Origin: Isoptericola variabilis 225
GTDB lineage: Bacteria; Actinomycetota; Actinomycetes; Actinomycetales; Cellulomonadaceae
Assembly: GCF_000215105.1 (NCBI RefSeq)
Contig: NC_015588.1
Coordinates: 3,224,001-3,288,000, forward strand
Reading direction: 5' to 3'
DNA length: 64,000 nucleotides
Of this stretch, positions 50,014 through 57,499 are shown one piece after another. Numbering within the stretch: position 1 is the first letter of the stretch; every line of letters begins with the position of its first letter. The notes below the pieces were generated by a model, which worked only from the letters and a program-made list of their open reading frames with translations, ran no database searches and was not told the origin of the DNA. Position numbers and translations under genes: made by a program.

Positions 50014-51192
50014 ATGGGCGATCCGGCGACGCGGCACGTGGCGCTCCTGATCGAGACGTCCAACGCGTACGCCCGTGCCCTGCTCACGGGCGTGCGACGC
50101 TACGTCGAGGCCCGCGCCGGGTGGTCGATGTACCTCGGCGAGCACAGCCGCCACGAGACCGACTTCTCGTGGTTCGACGGGTGGCGCGGCGACGGCGTCC
50201 TGGCCCGCATCGAGAACCCGGAGACGGCCGAGCTCGTCCGCCGCCTCGACCTGCCGACGGTCGACCTCAGCGCGGCGCGTCTCATCCCCGCGCTGCCGGG
50301 TGTCGAGACGAACGACGACACGATCGCCCGGTGGGCGGTCGAGCACTTCGAGCAGCGGGGACTGCGGCACTTCGCCTTCTGCGGCGACGAGCGGTTCGCC
50401 TGGTCGCTCAAGCGCGGGGCGTGGTTCGCCGAGCACGTGCGGCAACGCGGGCTGACCGCGTACGAGTTCCAGCTCATGCCGTCGGGCCGGCGGGCCACCG
50501 ACCGGGCGCGTCTCGCGGAGTGGCTCCACGGGCTGCCCAAGCCCGTCGGAGTGCTCGCCTGCTACGACATCGCCGGCCAGGAGGTGCTCGAGGCCTGCAC
50601 GATCGCGGACCTGCGCGTCCCCGACGAGGTCGCCGTCGTCGGCGTCGACAACGACGAGCTGATCGGCACCCTCACGTCACCGCCGCTGTCGAGCATCGAA
50701 CCGGACGCCGTGCGCATGGGGCAGCTGGCCGCCCAGATCCTCGACGAGATGATGGACGGCCGACCGGTCGAACCAGGGCTCCGGCTCATCGACCCCACAC
50801 GGATCGTGACGCGGCAGTCGTCCGACATCCTCGCCGTCGACGACCCGCTCGTCGTCCGGGCGCTCCGGTTCATCCGCGACAACGCCGACCGGAACGTCAA
50901 GGTCGAGGCCGTCCTCCGCGAGGCAGGGCTCTCGCGGCGCGCCCTCGACCACCGCTTCGAGCGTCTGCTCGGGCGCTCCGTGCACGCCGAGATCCTCCGC
51001 GTGCGGATGGGCCGCGTCGCCGAGCTGCTGTCGTCGACGGACTGGACGTTGCAACGCATCGCCGACCGCCTCGGGTTCAGCCACTCCGAGTACATGAGCG
51101 TCGCGTTCAAGAAGTACACCGGCAAGTCGCCCGGCGCCTACCGGCGTTCCGTGAAGGGTTCCACCGAATGGCAGGAGATCGGCTCGCCGTAG
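50014..51192 (+). CDS. XylR-type regulator: LacI-like sensor fused to AraC DNA-binding domain
   Basis: A 392-aa transcription factor. The N-terminal 275 residues form a periplasmic-binding-protein-like sensor (VALLIETSNAYARALLTGVRRY; VAVVGVDNDELIGTLTSPPLSSIEPD), and the C-terminal 100 residues an AraC-type double helix-turn-helix (VKVEAVLREAGLSRRALDHRFERLLGRSVHAEI; TLQRIADRLGFSHSEYMSVAFKKYTGKSPGAYRR). This architecture is that of E. coli XylR, an activator of xylose genes. It probably activates the divergent operon in response to its sugar. Confidence 0.93.
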   Translation: MGDPATRHVALLIETSNAYARALLTGVRRYVEARAGWSMYLGEHSRHETDFSWFDGWRGDGVLARIENPETAELVRRLDLPTVDLSAARLIPALPGVETNDDTIARWAVEHFEQRGLRHFAFCGDERFAWSLKRGAWFAEHVRQRGLTAYEFQLMPSGRRATDRARLAEWLHGLPKPVGVLACYDIAGQEVLEACTIADLRVPDEVAVVGVDNDELIGTLTSPPLSSIEPDAVRMGQLAAQILDEMMDGRPVEPGLRLIDPTRIVTRQSSDILAVDDPLVVRALRFIRDNADRNVKVEAVLREAGLSRRALDHRFERLLGRSVHAEILRVRMGRVAELLSSTDWTLQRIADRLGFSHSEYMSVAFKKYTGKSPGAYRRSVKGSTEWQEIGSP

Positions 51193-51212
51193 CGGCGCAG
51201 GTGAGCCACGGA

Positions 51213-51351
51213 CCGCGAGGTCCTCCCCCAGGCGCCACATCTGGTTGTCCCAGCCGCCGTCGACGTGGTTGAGAGGACGATCCGCCAGCTCTGGGCACTG
51301 GCTCTTCAGCAGCCTACGGACCAGATCGTCGTCGATCACACGGTCCTGCAC
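51213..51351 (-). pseudogene. N-terminal relic of an aminoglycoside phosphotransferase-family gene
   Basis: GTG 51351, 3 bp after the dnaB stop, begins VQDRVIDDDLVRRLLKSQCPELADRPLNHVDGGWDNQMWRLGEDLAVR, the typical start of actinobacterial APH-family kinases. Homology stops there; the frame continues antisense into the xylR-type gene as non-homologous sequence. About 240 C-terminal residues, including the catalytic HGD and metal motifs, are missing. Confidence 0.75.
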
Positions 51352-51354
51352 GGA

Positions 51355-52722
51355 TCAGGCCTGCATGTCGACGAAGCGCGAGTAGTGGCCCTGGAACGCG
51401 ACGGTGATCGTGTCGGTCGGGCCGTTACGGTGCTTGGCCACGATCAGGTCGGCCTCTCCAGCGCGCGGGGACTCCTTCTCGTACGCGTCCTCACGGTGCA
51501 GGAGGATCACCATGTCGGCGTCCTGCTCGATACTGCCCGACTCGCGCAAATCGGACATCTGCGGCTTCTTGTCACCGCGCTGCTCCGGGCCACGGTTCAG
51601 CTGGGAGAGCGCGATGACCGGCACCTCGAGCTCCTTCGCGAGCAGCTTGAGCGCACGCGAGAACTCCGAGACCTCCTGCTGACGCGACTCGACGCGCTTG
51701 CCGGACGACATGAGCTGCAGGTAGTCGATGACCACGAGCTTGAGGTCGTGGCGCTGCTTGAGCCGGCGGCACTTCGCCCGGATCTCCATGAGCGACATGT
51801 TCGGCGAGTCGTCGATGAACAGCGGCGCCTCGGAGATCTTGCCCATGACCTTGGCGAGCTTCTGCCAGTCGTCCTCGCTCATCGAGCCGTTGCGCATCTT
51901 CTGCAGATGGACGCGCGCCTCGGCGGCGAGCAGTCGCATCGTGATCTCGTTGCGGCTCATCTCGAGCGAGAACACGACCGAGGTCAGTCCGTGCTTGATC
52001 GACGCCGACCGGGCCATGTCGATGGCCAGGGTGGACTTGCCGATGGCGGGGCGGGCGGCGATGACGATCATCTGCCCGCCGTGCAGACCGTTGGTGAGCC
52101 GGTCGAGGTCGGCGAACCCGGTCGGCACGCCGACCATGCCCTCGCCGCGGTGGCCGGCCGCCTCGATCTCGTCCATGGTGCCGCCGATGATGTCGGCGAG
52201 CGGCATGTAGTCCTCGGTCGTCCGGCGCTCGGTGACCGCGTAGATCTCGGCCTGCGCGTTGTTGACGACGGTGTCGACGTCGCCGCCGTCCGTGGCGTAC
52301 CCGAGCTGGACGATCTTGGTGCCGGCCTCGACGAGGCGGCGCAGCACCGCGCGCTCGCGCACGATGCGCGCGTAGTAGCCGGCGTTCGCCGCCGTGGGGA
52401 CTCCGGCCATGAGGTCGTGGATGTACGACGCGCCACCGACCCGTCCGAGCTCGCCCCGCTTCGTGAGCTCCGCGACGACGGTGATCGCGTCGGCAGGCTC
52501 GCCGCGGCCGTAGAGATCGATGATGGCGTCGTAGATGGCCTCGTGCGCGGGCCGGTAGAAGTCGTTGCCCCGGATCTGCTCGACGACGTCGGCGATCGCG
52601 TCCTTCGACAGCAGCATGCCGCCGAGCACGCTCATCTCCGCGGCGATGTCCTGAGGAGGGGTGCGGTCGAACCCGGACCTCGACGACCCGGCGTAGTCCG
52701 CCTCCAGCTCCTCGATCGACAT
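51355..52722 (-). CDS. dnaB: Replicative DNA helicase DnaB
   Basis: A 455-aa hexameric replicative helicase: N-terminal domain about 20-125 (PPQDIAAEMSVLGGMLLSKDAIADV), linker, and RecA-like domain with Walker A ARPAIGKSTLA (about 226-236), Walker B KLVVIDYLQLM and motif EVPVIALSQLNRGPEQRGDKKPQMSDLRESGSIEQDADMV. No intein interrupts it, unlike many actinobacterial dnaB genes. It follows the rpsF-rplI cluster as usual, but the DUF559 and MATE genes have been inserted between. Confidence 0.97.
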   Translation of the reverse strand: MSIEELEADYAGSSRSGFDRTPPQDIAAEMSVLGGMLLSKDAIADVVEQIRGNDFYRPAHEAIYDAIIDLYGRGEPADAITVVAELTKRGELGRVGGASYIHDLMAGVPTAANAGYYARIVRERAVLRRLVEAGTKIVQLGYATDGGDVDTVVNNAQAEIYAVTERRTTEDYMPLADIIGGTMDEIEAAGHRGEGMVGVPTGFADLDRLTNGLHGGQMIVIAARPAIGKSTLAIDMARSASIKHGLTSVVFSLEMSRNEITMRLLAAEARVHLQKMRNGSMSEDDWQKLAKVMGKISEAPLFIDDSPNMSLMEIRAKCRRLKQRHDLKLVVIDYLQLMSSGKRVESRQQEVSEFSRALKLLAKELEVPVIALSQLNRGPEQRGDKKPQMSDLRESGSIEQDADMVILLHREDAYEKESPRAGEADLIVAKHRNGPTDTITVAFQGHYSRFVDMQA

Positions 52723-52858
52723 GCCTGCCTCGCTCCCCCGGCGCTGCCGGACCGGTCCCCTGCGGGGAGAATCCCCTGCTGTCAGGCCCTCGTTCTACCG
52801 TGGACCACCGACACCGTCAGCGACGCTAGGCGCGCCCGCGCAGGACCGCAATCAGTCC

Positions 52859-53010
52859 TGTGGACGGCCATGTGGACCAGGCTGTGGACGGGTGGCCCCA
52901 GGCTGTGCACCGGCGGTGGACAAGCGTGTGCACAACTGGGGACATCTCCTGTGTACAAGTTTTCACGTGGGCTCTGAACTGGGGATACGTGCTCCCCACC
53001 CTGTGGAGGA
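52859..53010 (+). promoter_or_regulatory. Cluster of DnaA-box-like 9-mers in the dnaB-MATE gap
   Basis: Within the 296-bp gap (52723-53018) eight 9-mers in the same direction resemble TGTGGACAA, the reverse complement of the actinobacterial DnaA box: TGTGGACGG (52859), TGTGGACCA (52871), TGTGGACGG (52883), TGTGCACCG (52904), GGTGGACAA (52915), TGTGCACAA (52927), TGTGTACAA (52950) and TGTGGAGGA (53002). Three match 8 of 9 positions. The gap also holds the ribosome site of the MATE gene. Binding by DnaA is inferred. Confidence 0.5.
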
Positions 53011-53018
53011 GAAATCGA

Positions 53019-54353
53019 TTGGGTGACTTTCGTCGCGGTCCGCGGAGCATCGACCGGGAGATCCTGGCGCTCGCCTGGCCCGCCCTCGGGGCGCTCGTCG
53101 CGGAGCCGCTGTTCGTGCTCGTCGACAGTGCCGTCGTCGGGCATCTGGGGACCGCCCAGCTCGCCGGGCTGTCGCTCGCCTCGACCCTGCTCGTGACGCT
53201 CGTCGGGCTGTGCATCTTCCTCGCGTACGCCACGACGGCCGCCGTCGCGCGGCGCATCGGTGCGGGGCGGACACGCGAGGCGCTCCAGTCGGGCATCGAC
53301 GGCATGTGGCTCGCGCTCGGGCTCGGCGCGGTCCTCGCGCTCGGGCTGTTCGCCGCCGCACCGTGGGCCGTCGCCGCGATGGGCGGGACGTCCGACGTCG
53401 CGACGCACGCGACGACGTACCTGCGGTGGTCGGCGCCCGGCCTGCCCGGGATGCTGCTCGTCCTCGCCGCGACGGGCGTGCTGCGCGGGCTGCAGGACAC
53501 CCGCACTCCCTTGTGGGTCGCGTCGATCGGCGCGGTGGTCAACGCGGTGCTCGACGTCGTGCTCGTGTACGGCGCGGGCATGGGCATCGCCGGCTCGGGG
53601 CTCGCGACGGCGGTCGCGCAGGTCGGGATGGCGGTCGCGCTCGCCGTCGTGGTGGTGCGTGGGGCGCGCCGCCTCGAGGCGTCCCTGCGGCCTCACCGCG
53701 CGGGGATCTGGGCGAACGCGATGGCCGGGGCTCCGCTGTTCGTGCGCACCGCGTCGCTGCGGCTCGCGATCCTGCTCACGGTCAACGTCGCGACGGCGCT
53801 CGGCGCGACCGCGCTCGCCGCGCACCAGGTCGTCAACAGCCTGTGGGGGCTCGCCGCCTTCGCGCTCGACGCCCTGGCCATCGCGGCGCAGGCGCTCGTC
53901 GGGCACGGGCTCGGTGCCGGGGACACGGCGCGGGTGCGGGCAGTCCTGCGGCGGTGCCTGCAGTGGGGCGTCGGCGCGGGAGCCGTGATCGGTGTCGTGC
54001 TCGCCGCCGCCGGCTGGTGGATCGCGCCGCTGTTCTCCCCCGACCCCGACGTGCGCGTCGCGATCACCGCCGGGCTCGTGGTGTGCGGCGTGCTCATGCC
54101 GATGGCCGGGTGGGTCTTCGTGCTCGACGGCGTGCTCATCGGCGCCGGCGACGGCCGCTATCTCGCGTGGGCCGGGATGCTGACCCTCGCCGTGTACGTG
54201 CCGTTCGCGCTCGGTGTCCGCGCGTGGGCGCCCGACGGCGCCGTCGGGCTCGCGTGGCTGTGGGCCGCGTTCGCCGGCGTGTTCATGCTCGCTCGTGCGC
54301 TGACCACCGGCCTGAGGGCCCGCGGCGACCGCTGGATGGTCACGGGCGGCTGA
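53019..54353 (+). CDS. MATE-family multidrug/toxin efflux transporter (DinF-like)
   Basis: A 444-aa, 12-helix transporter: REILALAWPALGALVAEPLFVLVDSAVVGHLGTAQLAGLSLAS (about 12-55) is the family N-terminal signature, repeated in the second half as RTASLRLAILLTVNVATALGATALAAHQVVNSLWGLAAFALDALAIAAQALVGHGLGAGD. Expected to export cationic compounds using a Na+ or H+ gradient. I set the start at TTG 53019 because GGAGGAG lies 7 nt upstream and homology begins there; the longer open frame upstream runs through the DnaA-box-like cluster. Confidence 0.92.
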   Translation: MGDFRRGPRSIDREILALAWPALGALVAEPLFVLVDSAVVGHLGTAQLAGLSLASTLLVTLVGLCIFLAYATTAAVARRIGAGRTREALQSGIDGMWLALGLGAVLALGLFAAAPWAVAAMGGTSDVATHATTYLRWSAPGLPGMLLVLAATGVLRGLQDTRTPLWVASIGAVVNAVLDVVLVYGAGMGIAGSGLATAVAQVGMAVALAVVVVRGARRLEASLRPHRAGIWANAMAGAPLFVRTASLRLAILLTVNVATALGATALAAHQVVNSLWGLAAFALDALAIAAQALVGHGLGAGDTARVRAVLRRCLQWGVGAGAVIGVVLAAAGWWIAPLFSPDPDVRVAITAGLVVCGVLMPMAGWVFVLDGVLIGAGDGRYLAWAGMLTLAVYVPFALGVRAWAPDGAVGLAWLWAAFAGVFMLARALTTGLRARGDRWMVTGG

Positions 54354-54385
54354 CGGCTGACGGCGGGCCCACCCCGGCCGCGCCT

Positions 54386-54449
54386 CGCTCGGCACTTTCG
54401 TACTCGCTCGGTCCCTCGAGGTGCCGACCGAGTACCGAAGTGCCGAGCG
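54386..54449. repeat. 64-bp imperfect palindrome, copy 1
   Basis: Begins CGCTCGGCACTTTCGTACTC and ends with the near-perfect complement GAGTACCGAAGTGCCGAGCG, around a CCCTCGAGG centre. A second copy in the same orientation lies at 55479-55542; the two flank the DUF559 gene. It also sits between convergent genes and could act as a terminator. Confidence 0.9.
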
Positions 54450-54466
54450 ACATTGAGCGATGCGGG

Positions 54467-55420
54467 TCAGCGCGGCCGCGCCAGGAGCGGGTTCTTGCGA
54501 GCGGCCCGCCGGATCTCGGACGGGAACCGGACGAGCATGCGCTGTGCCACCTCCTCCGGACGCGGGCCGTCCTTGGAGGTGAAACGCAGCACCGTGATCC
54601 CGGTGCTCTCGGTGATGGCGTCCTGGCGCAGCTTCTCGTCGACGAGGAGCTGGGCGGCGTCGTGATCGGCGCCGAGGGCGCCGTCCCGGTACTTCACCAG
54701 CCCGTCGAACTCGGCGAGGACCCGGTGTTCCGGCCAGCCGAGGTCGACCCTGAACCTGCCCAGCCGCGTCGTCACCGGGACCTGGGTCTCGGGTCGCGGC
54801 AGACCCGCCCACAACGCCACGTACCGGAGCCAAGTCTCCCACGCCGATTCCGCATCCGGGTCGGACAGGTCCAGCACCAGCAGACCGCGCGCCCGCCCGC
54901 GGTAGCGGCTCATGACGATGCGGCGTACCTCCTCCACGTCGACGCCACGACGGCGTGCTGCGTCGGCGATGACCAGTCCCTCGAGAGCGGGCATCGTGGA
55001 CACGCAGTCGGCGACGGTCCGCTCCAGCGACGTCGCGGAGAGACCGCCGACCACGACACGGTGCTCCGGAGGCACGGGAAGCACGTGACGCCGGACGTCG
55101 GCCGCGGAGCGCGAGGACGCGCGGTAGGCCTGCACGAGGTGGACCTGGTCGGGCAGCCGCCACACCGGCAGGCCGTGCAGCACGGCAGCCGTGCCGTGGC
55201 TGAACCAGTGCTCCGCATGCAGCTGCTCGTGCACGGCGCGAGCCCGGTCGAGCTCCCGCCGACGCACCGCCGACATCGCGGCATCGCCCGAGGAGGCACC
55301 GTCGTCGGGCACCGCTCGGTACGCGCCGCGCCGGAGCCGCTCGAGGGCGCCGGCACGATGCGCGACGCGGAGCTCGTACGGATCATGGTCGCGGGCGATG
55401 AGGATCTGGGTCTCGGGCAC
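54467..55420 (-). CDS. AbiEi-like/DUF559 (Vsr-fold endonuclease-like) protein
   Basis: A 317-aa protein. The N-terminal part (about 1-120) resembles the winged-helix/AbiEi-antitoxin-like region common in actinobacterial proteins (ALERLRRGAYRAVP; WFSHGTAAVLHGLPVW). The C-terminal part (about 215-300) is a DUF559/Vsr-like fold: GRFRVDLGWPEHRVLAEFDGLVKYRDG, with Asp and Glu/Asp positions of the nuclease motif, and ITVLRFTSKDG. No toxin partner (AbiEii) is adjacent. GTG 55420 is used. It is flanked by two matching 64-bp palindromes and interrupts the otherwise conserved rplI-dnaB neighbourhood. Confidence 0.85.
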   Translation of the reverse strand: MPETQILIARDHDPYELRVAHRAGALERLRRGAYRAVPDDGASSGDAAMSAVRRRELDRARAVHEQLHAEHWFSHGTAAVLHGLPVWRLPDQVHLVQAYRASSRSAADVRRHVLPVPPEHRVVVGGLSATSLERTVADCVSTMPALEGLVIADAARRRGVDVEEVRRIVMSRYRGRARGLLVLDLSDPDAESAWETWLRYVALWAGLPRPETQVPVTTRLGRFRVDLGWPEHRVLAEFDGLVKYRDGALGADHDAAQLLVDEKLRQDAITESTGITVLRFTSKDGPRPEEVAQRMLVRFPSEIRRAARKNPLLARPR

Positions 55421-55478
55421 CGCCCTAGCGTGGCGGGACCGGCGTCGTCGTCACGTCCGTCATCCACAGTCTCGGGTT

Positions 55479-55542
55479 CACTCGGCACCTTCGTACTCAC
55501 TCGGTCCCTCGAGGCGCCGATCGAGTCCGGAAGTGCCGAGTG
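55479..55542. repeat. 64-bp imperfect palindrome, copy 2
   Basis: Begins CACTCGGCACCTTCGTACTC and ends CCGGAAGTGCCGAGTG, again centred on CCCTCGAGG; most differences from copy 1 are single substitutions and several are compensatory in the stem. Same length and orientation as copy 1. Confidence 0.9.
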
Positions 55543-55603
55543 AGGCTCCCAGGCGAGGCGTGCTGGCGCAGGCCGGTCCGCAGATCCGCCGACAACGCAG
55601 GAC

Positions 55604-55632
55604 GCCCCGGCCCTCACGAGGAGGACCGGGGC
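55604..55632 (-). terminator. Terminator hairpin after rplI
   Basis: GCCCCGGCCCTC (55604-55615) pairs with GAGGACCGGGGC (55621-55632) with one mismatch and a 5-nt loop, 23 bp beyond the rplI stop; it ends the rpsF-ssb-rpsR-rplI transcript. Confidence 0.8.
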
Positions 55633-55655
55633 GCCCGGCGTCAGGTGTCGACCGC

Positions 55656-56102
55656 TCAGGCGGCGACGACCTTGACGGCCAGCTTCGCCGACACCTCGGG
55701 GTGCAGGCGGACCGACACGGTGTAGTCACCGGTGGCCTTGATCGGCTGACCGATCTCGATCTTGCGCTTGTCGACCTTCGCGCCCGCCTCGGCGACCGCG
55801 GCGGCGATGTCCGCCGTCGTGACCGCACCGAAGAGGCGACCGGACTCGCCGGCCTTGGCCGTCACGACGACGGGCTTGGCCTGGAGCGACTCGGCGGCGG
55901 CCTTGGCCTCGTCGAGCGTGGCGATCTCGCGGGCCTTGCGGGCCTTGCGGATCTGGGAGACCTGCGACTCCGCACCCTTGGTCCAGGGCGTGGCCAGGCG
56001 ACGCGGGATGAGGTAGTTGCGGGCGTACCCGTCCTTGACCTCGACGACGTCGCCGGGCTCACCGAGGCCGGTGACCTCGTGCGTCAGGATCAGCTTTGCC
56101 AT
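55656..56102 (-). CDS. rplI: 50S ribosomal protein L9
   Basis: 148 aa, normal length. The N-terminal RNA-binding domain begins [37 protein letters not shown], followed by the long central helix (about 42-75) and the C-terminal domain ([17 protein letters not shown]). Fourth gene of the conserved rpsF-ssb-rpsR-rplI cluster, 19 bp after rpsR. Confidence 0.98.
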   Translation of the reverse strand: MAKLILTHEVTGLGEPGDVVEVKDGYARNYLIPRRLATPWTKGAESQVSQIRKARKAREIATLDEAKAAAESLQAKPVVVTAKAGESGRLFGAVTTADIAAAVAEAGAKVDKRKIEIGQPIKATGDYTVSVRLHPEVSAKLAVKVVAA

Positions 56103-56121
56103 GATTCGTGATCCCTTCGGG

Positions 56122-56358
56122 TCAGCGGGCCGAGGACGAGTACGGCAGCAGCGCCATCTCGCGCGCGTTCTTCACCGCACGGGCGATCTGGCGCTGCTCC
56201 TGGACGGAGACGCCGGTCACGCGACGCGCGCGGATCTTGCCGCGGTCGGAGATGAACTTGCGCAGCAGCGCGGTGTCCTTGTAGTCGACGGTCTCGATCT
56301 TGGCCGTCTTGAGCGGGTTGGCCTTCTTCTTGGGCTTGCGCACCACAGGCTTCGCCAT
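56122..56358 (-). CDS. rpsR: 30S ribosomal protein S18
   Basis: 78 aa, with the typical [48 protein letters not shown] core. The N-terminus lacks the zinc-type CxxC pair, so it is a C-minus form. It lies 47 bp after ssb. Confidence 0.98.
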   Translation of the reverse strand: MAKPVVRKPKKKANPLKTAKIETVDYKDTALLRKFISDRGKIRARRVTGVSVQEQRQIARAVKNAREMALLPYSSSAR

Positions 56359-56405
56359 GGTGTTGCTCCTTCTTCGCAGAAAGGTGGTCTGGGGTGTGGC
56401 GACGA

Positions 56406-56936
56406 TCAGAACGGAGGCTCGTCCGAGAACCCGCCGCCCTGCGATGCAGGGCCGGCCGTGGCCCACGGGTCGTTCTGCTGCTGACCGCCGCCGGAGGAAC
56501 CGAACCCACCCGCGTTGCCGCCGGAGGGGCCGCCGTAGCCGCCGCCTCCGCCGAAGCCGCCACCGCCCGAGCGCTGGGCACGAGTGACCTTGGCCGAGGC
56601 GAACCTCAGCGACGGGCCGATCTCGTCGACCTGCAGCTCGACGACGGTGCGCTTCTCCCCCTCGCGCGTCTCGTACGAGCGCTGCGTCAGGCGACCCTGC
56701 GCGATGACGCGCATGCCCTTCGTCAGCGACTCGGCGACGTTCTCGGCGGCCTCCCGCCAGACCGAGCAGCGGAGGAACAGCGCTTCGCCGTCCTTCCACT
56801 CGTTCGTCTGGCGGTCGAAGGTGCGGGGCGTGGAGGCGATCGTGAAGTTGGCGACGGCTGCACCCGACGGGGTGAAGCGCAGCTCCGGGTCCGCGGTCAG
56901 GTTTCCGACGACCGTGATGACGGTCTCACCAGCCAT
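56406..56936 (-). CDS. ssb: Single-stranded DNA-binding protein
   Basis: 176 aa: OB-fold domain about 1-118 ([59 protein letters not shown]), a Gly-rich flexible linker (about 120-160) and the acidic tail FSDEPPF that recruits partner proteins. Second gene of the ribosomal cluster. Confidence 0.98.
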   Translation of the reverse strand: MAGETVITVVGNLTADPELRFTPSGAAVANFTIASTPRTFDRQTNEWKDGEALFLRCSVWREAAENVAESLTKGMRVIAQGRLTQRSYETREGEKRTVVELQVDEIGPSLRFASAKVTRAQRSGGGGFGGGGGYGGPSGGNAGGFGSSGGGQQQNDPWATAGPASQGGGFSDEPPF

Positions 56937-57051
56937 GCCAAGCTCCTTCGTTCGTCCGCGATCCGCGACTGTGCACGAGTACGTGGGGGAATCCCATCAC
57001 AGGGCACCGACAGGCGTCTCGCGACGGGGCGGGATGGTTCCGTTCAGCGTG

Positions 57052-57339
57052 TCAGGCGTCCGTGCGCAGGATCTTGGTGCGCAGCACGGCCTCGTTCAGG
57101 CCGAGCTGGCGGTCCAGCTCCTTGGCCGTGTCGGCCGTGGCGGTGAAGTCCACGACGGCGTAGATGCCCTCGGAACGCTTCTTGATGTCGTACGCCATGC
57201 GGCGCCGGCCCCAGATGTCCACCTTGTCGACGGTGCCACCCTCGGTCGTGATGACCTGCAGGTACGTGTCGAGCGACGGGGCGACGGTGCGCTCCTCGAC
57301 CTGCGGGTCGAGGATCACCATCAGCTCGTACTGACGCAT
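57052..57339 (-). CDS. rpsF: 30S ribosomal protein S6
   Basis: 95 aa: [19 protein letters not shown] through [57 protein letters not shown], complete. First gene of the cluster; an AGGAGG ribosome site lies before the ATG. Confidence 0.98.
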   Translation of the reverse strand: MRQYELMVILDPQVEERTVAPSLDTYLQVITTEGGTVDKVDIWGRRRMAYDIKKRSEGIYAVVDFTATADTAKELDRQLGLNEAVLRTKILRTDA

Positions 57340-57499
57340 GCGTTACCCACCTCCTCTGGTCTCAGCGGTCACGGTCCGTCCGTGACAGGAGGGTTCGTGC
57401 GTCGGCCGCGTCCGGGCCGTCGGGGTCCGACGGCGCTGGGCACAGCCAGTCGTCCAGGGTACCCGCTCGGGCGGGCACCCAGGAAATCATCGGTGCGGA

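Noticed and set aside
50677..51351. A 224-codon leftward gene overlapping the XylR-type regulator
   Set aside because: Only its first 47 codons resemble a real protein (APH family); the rest is the antisense of the regulator gene.
52723..53018. Chromosomal origin oriC
   Set aside because: dnaA and dnaN are not adjacent, boxes are all in one direction and mostly imperfect, and there is no AT-rich unwinding region; a DnaA-related regulatory site is the most that can be proposed.
54467..55420. A complete type IV toxin-antitoxin (AbiE) system
   Set aside because: No AbiEii-type nucleotidyltransferase gene is adjacent, and the C-terminal half is a DUF559 nuclease-like domain.
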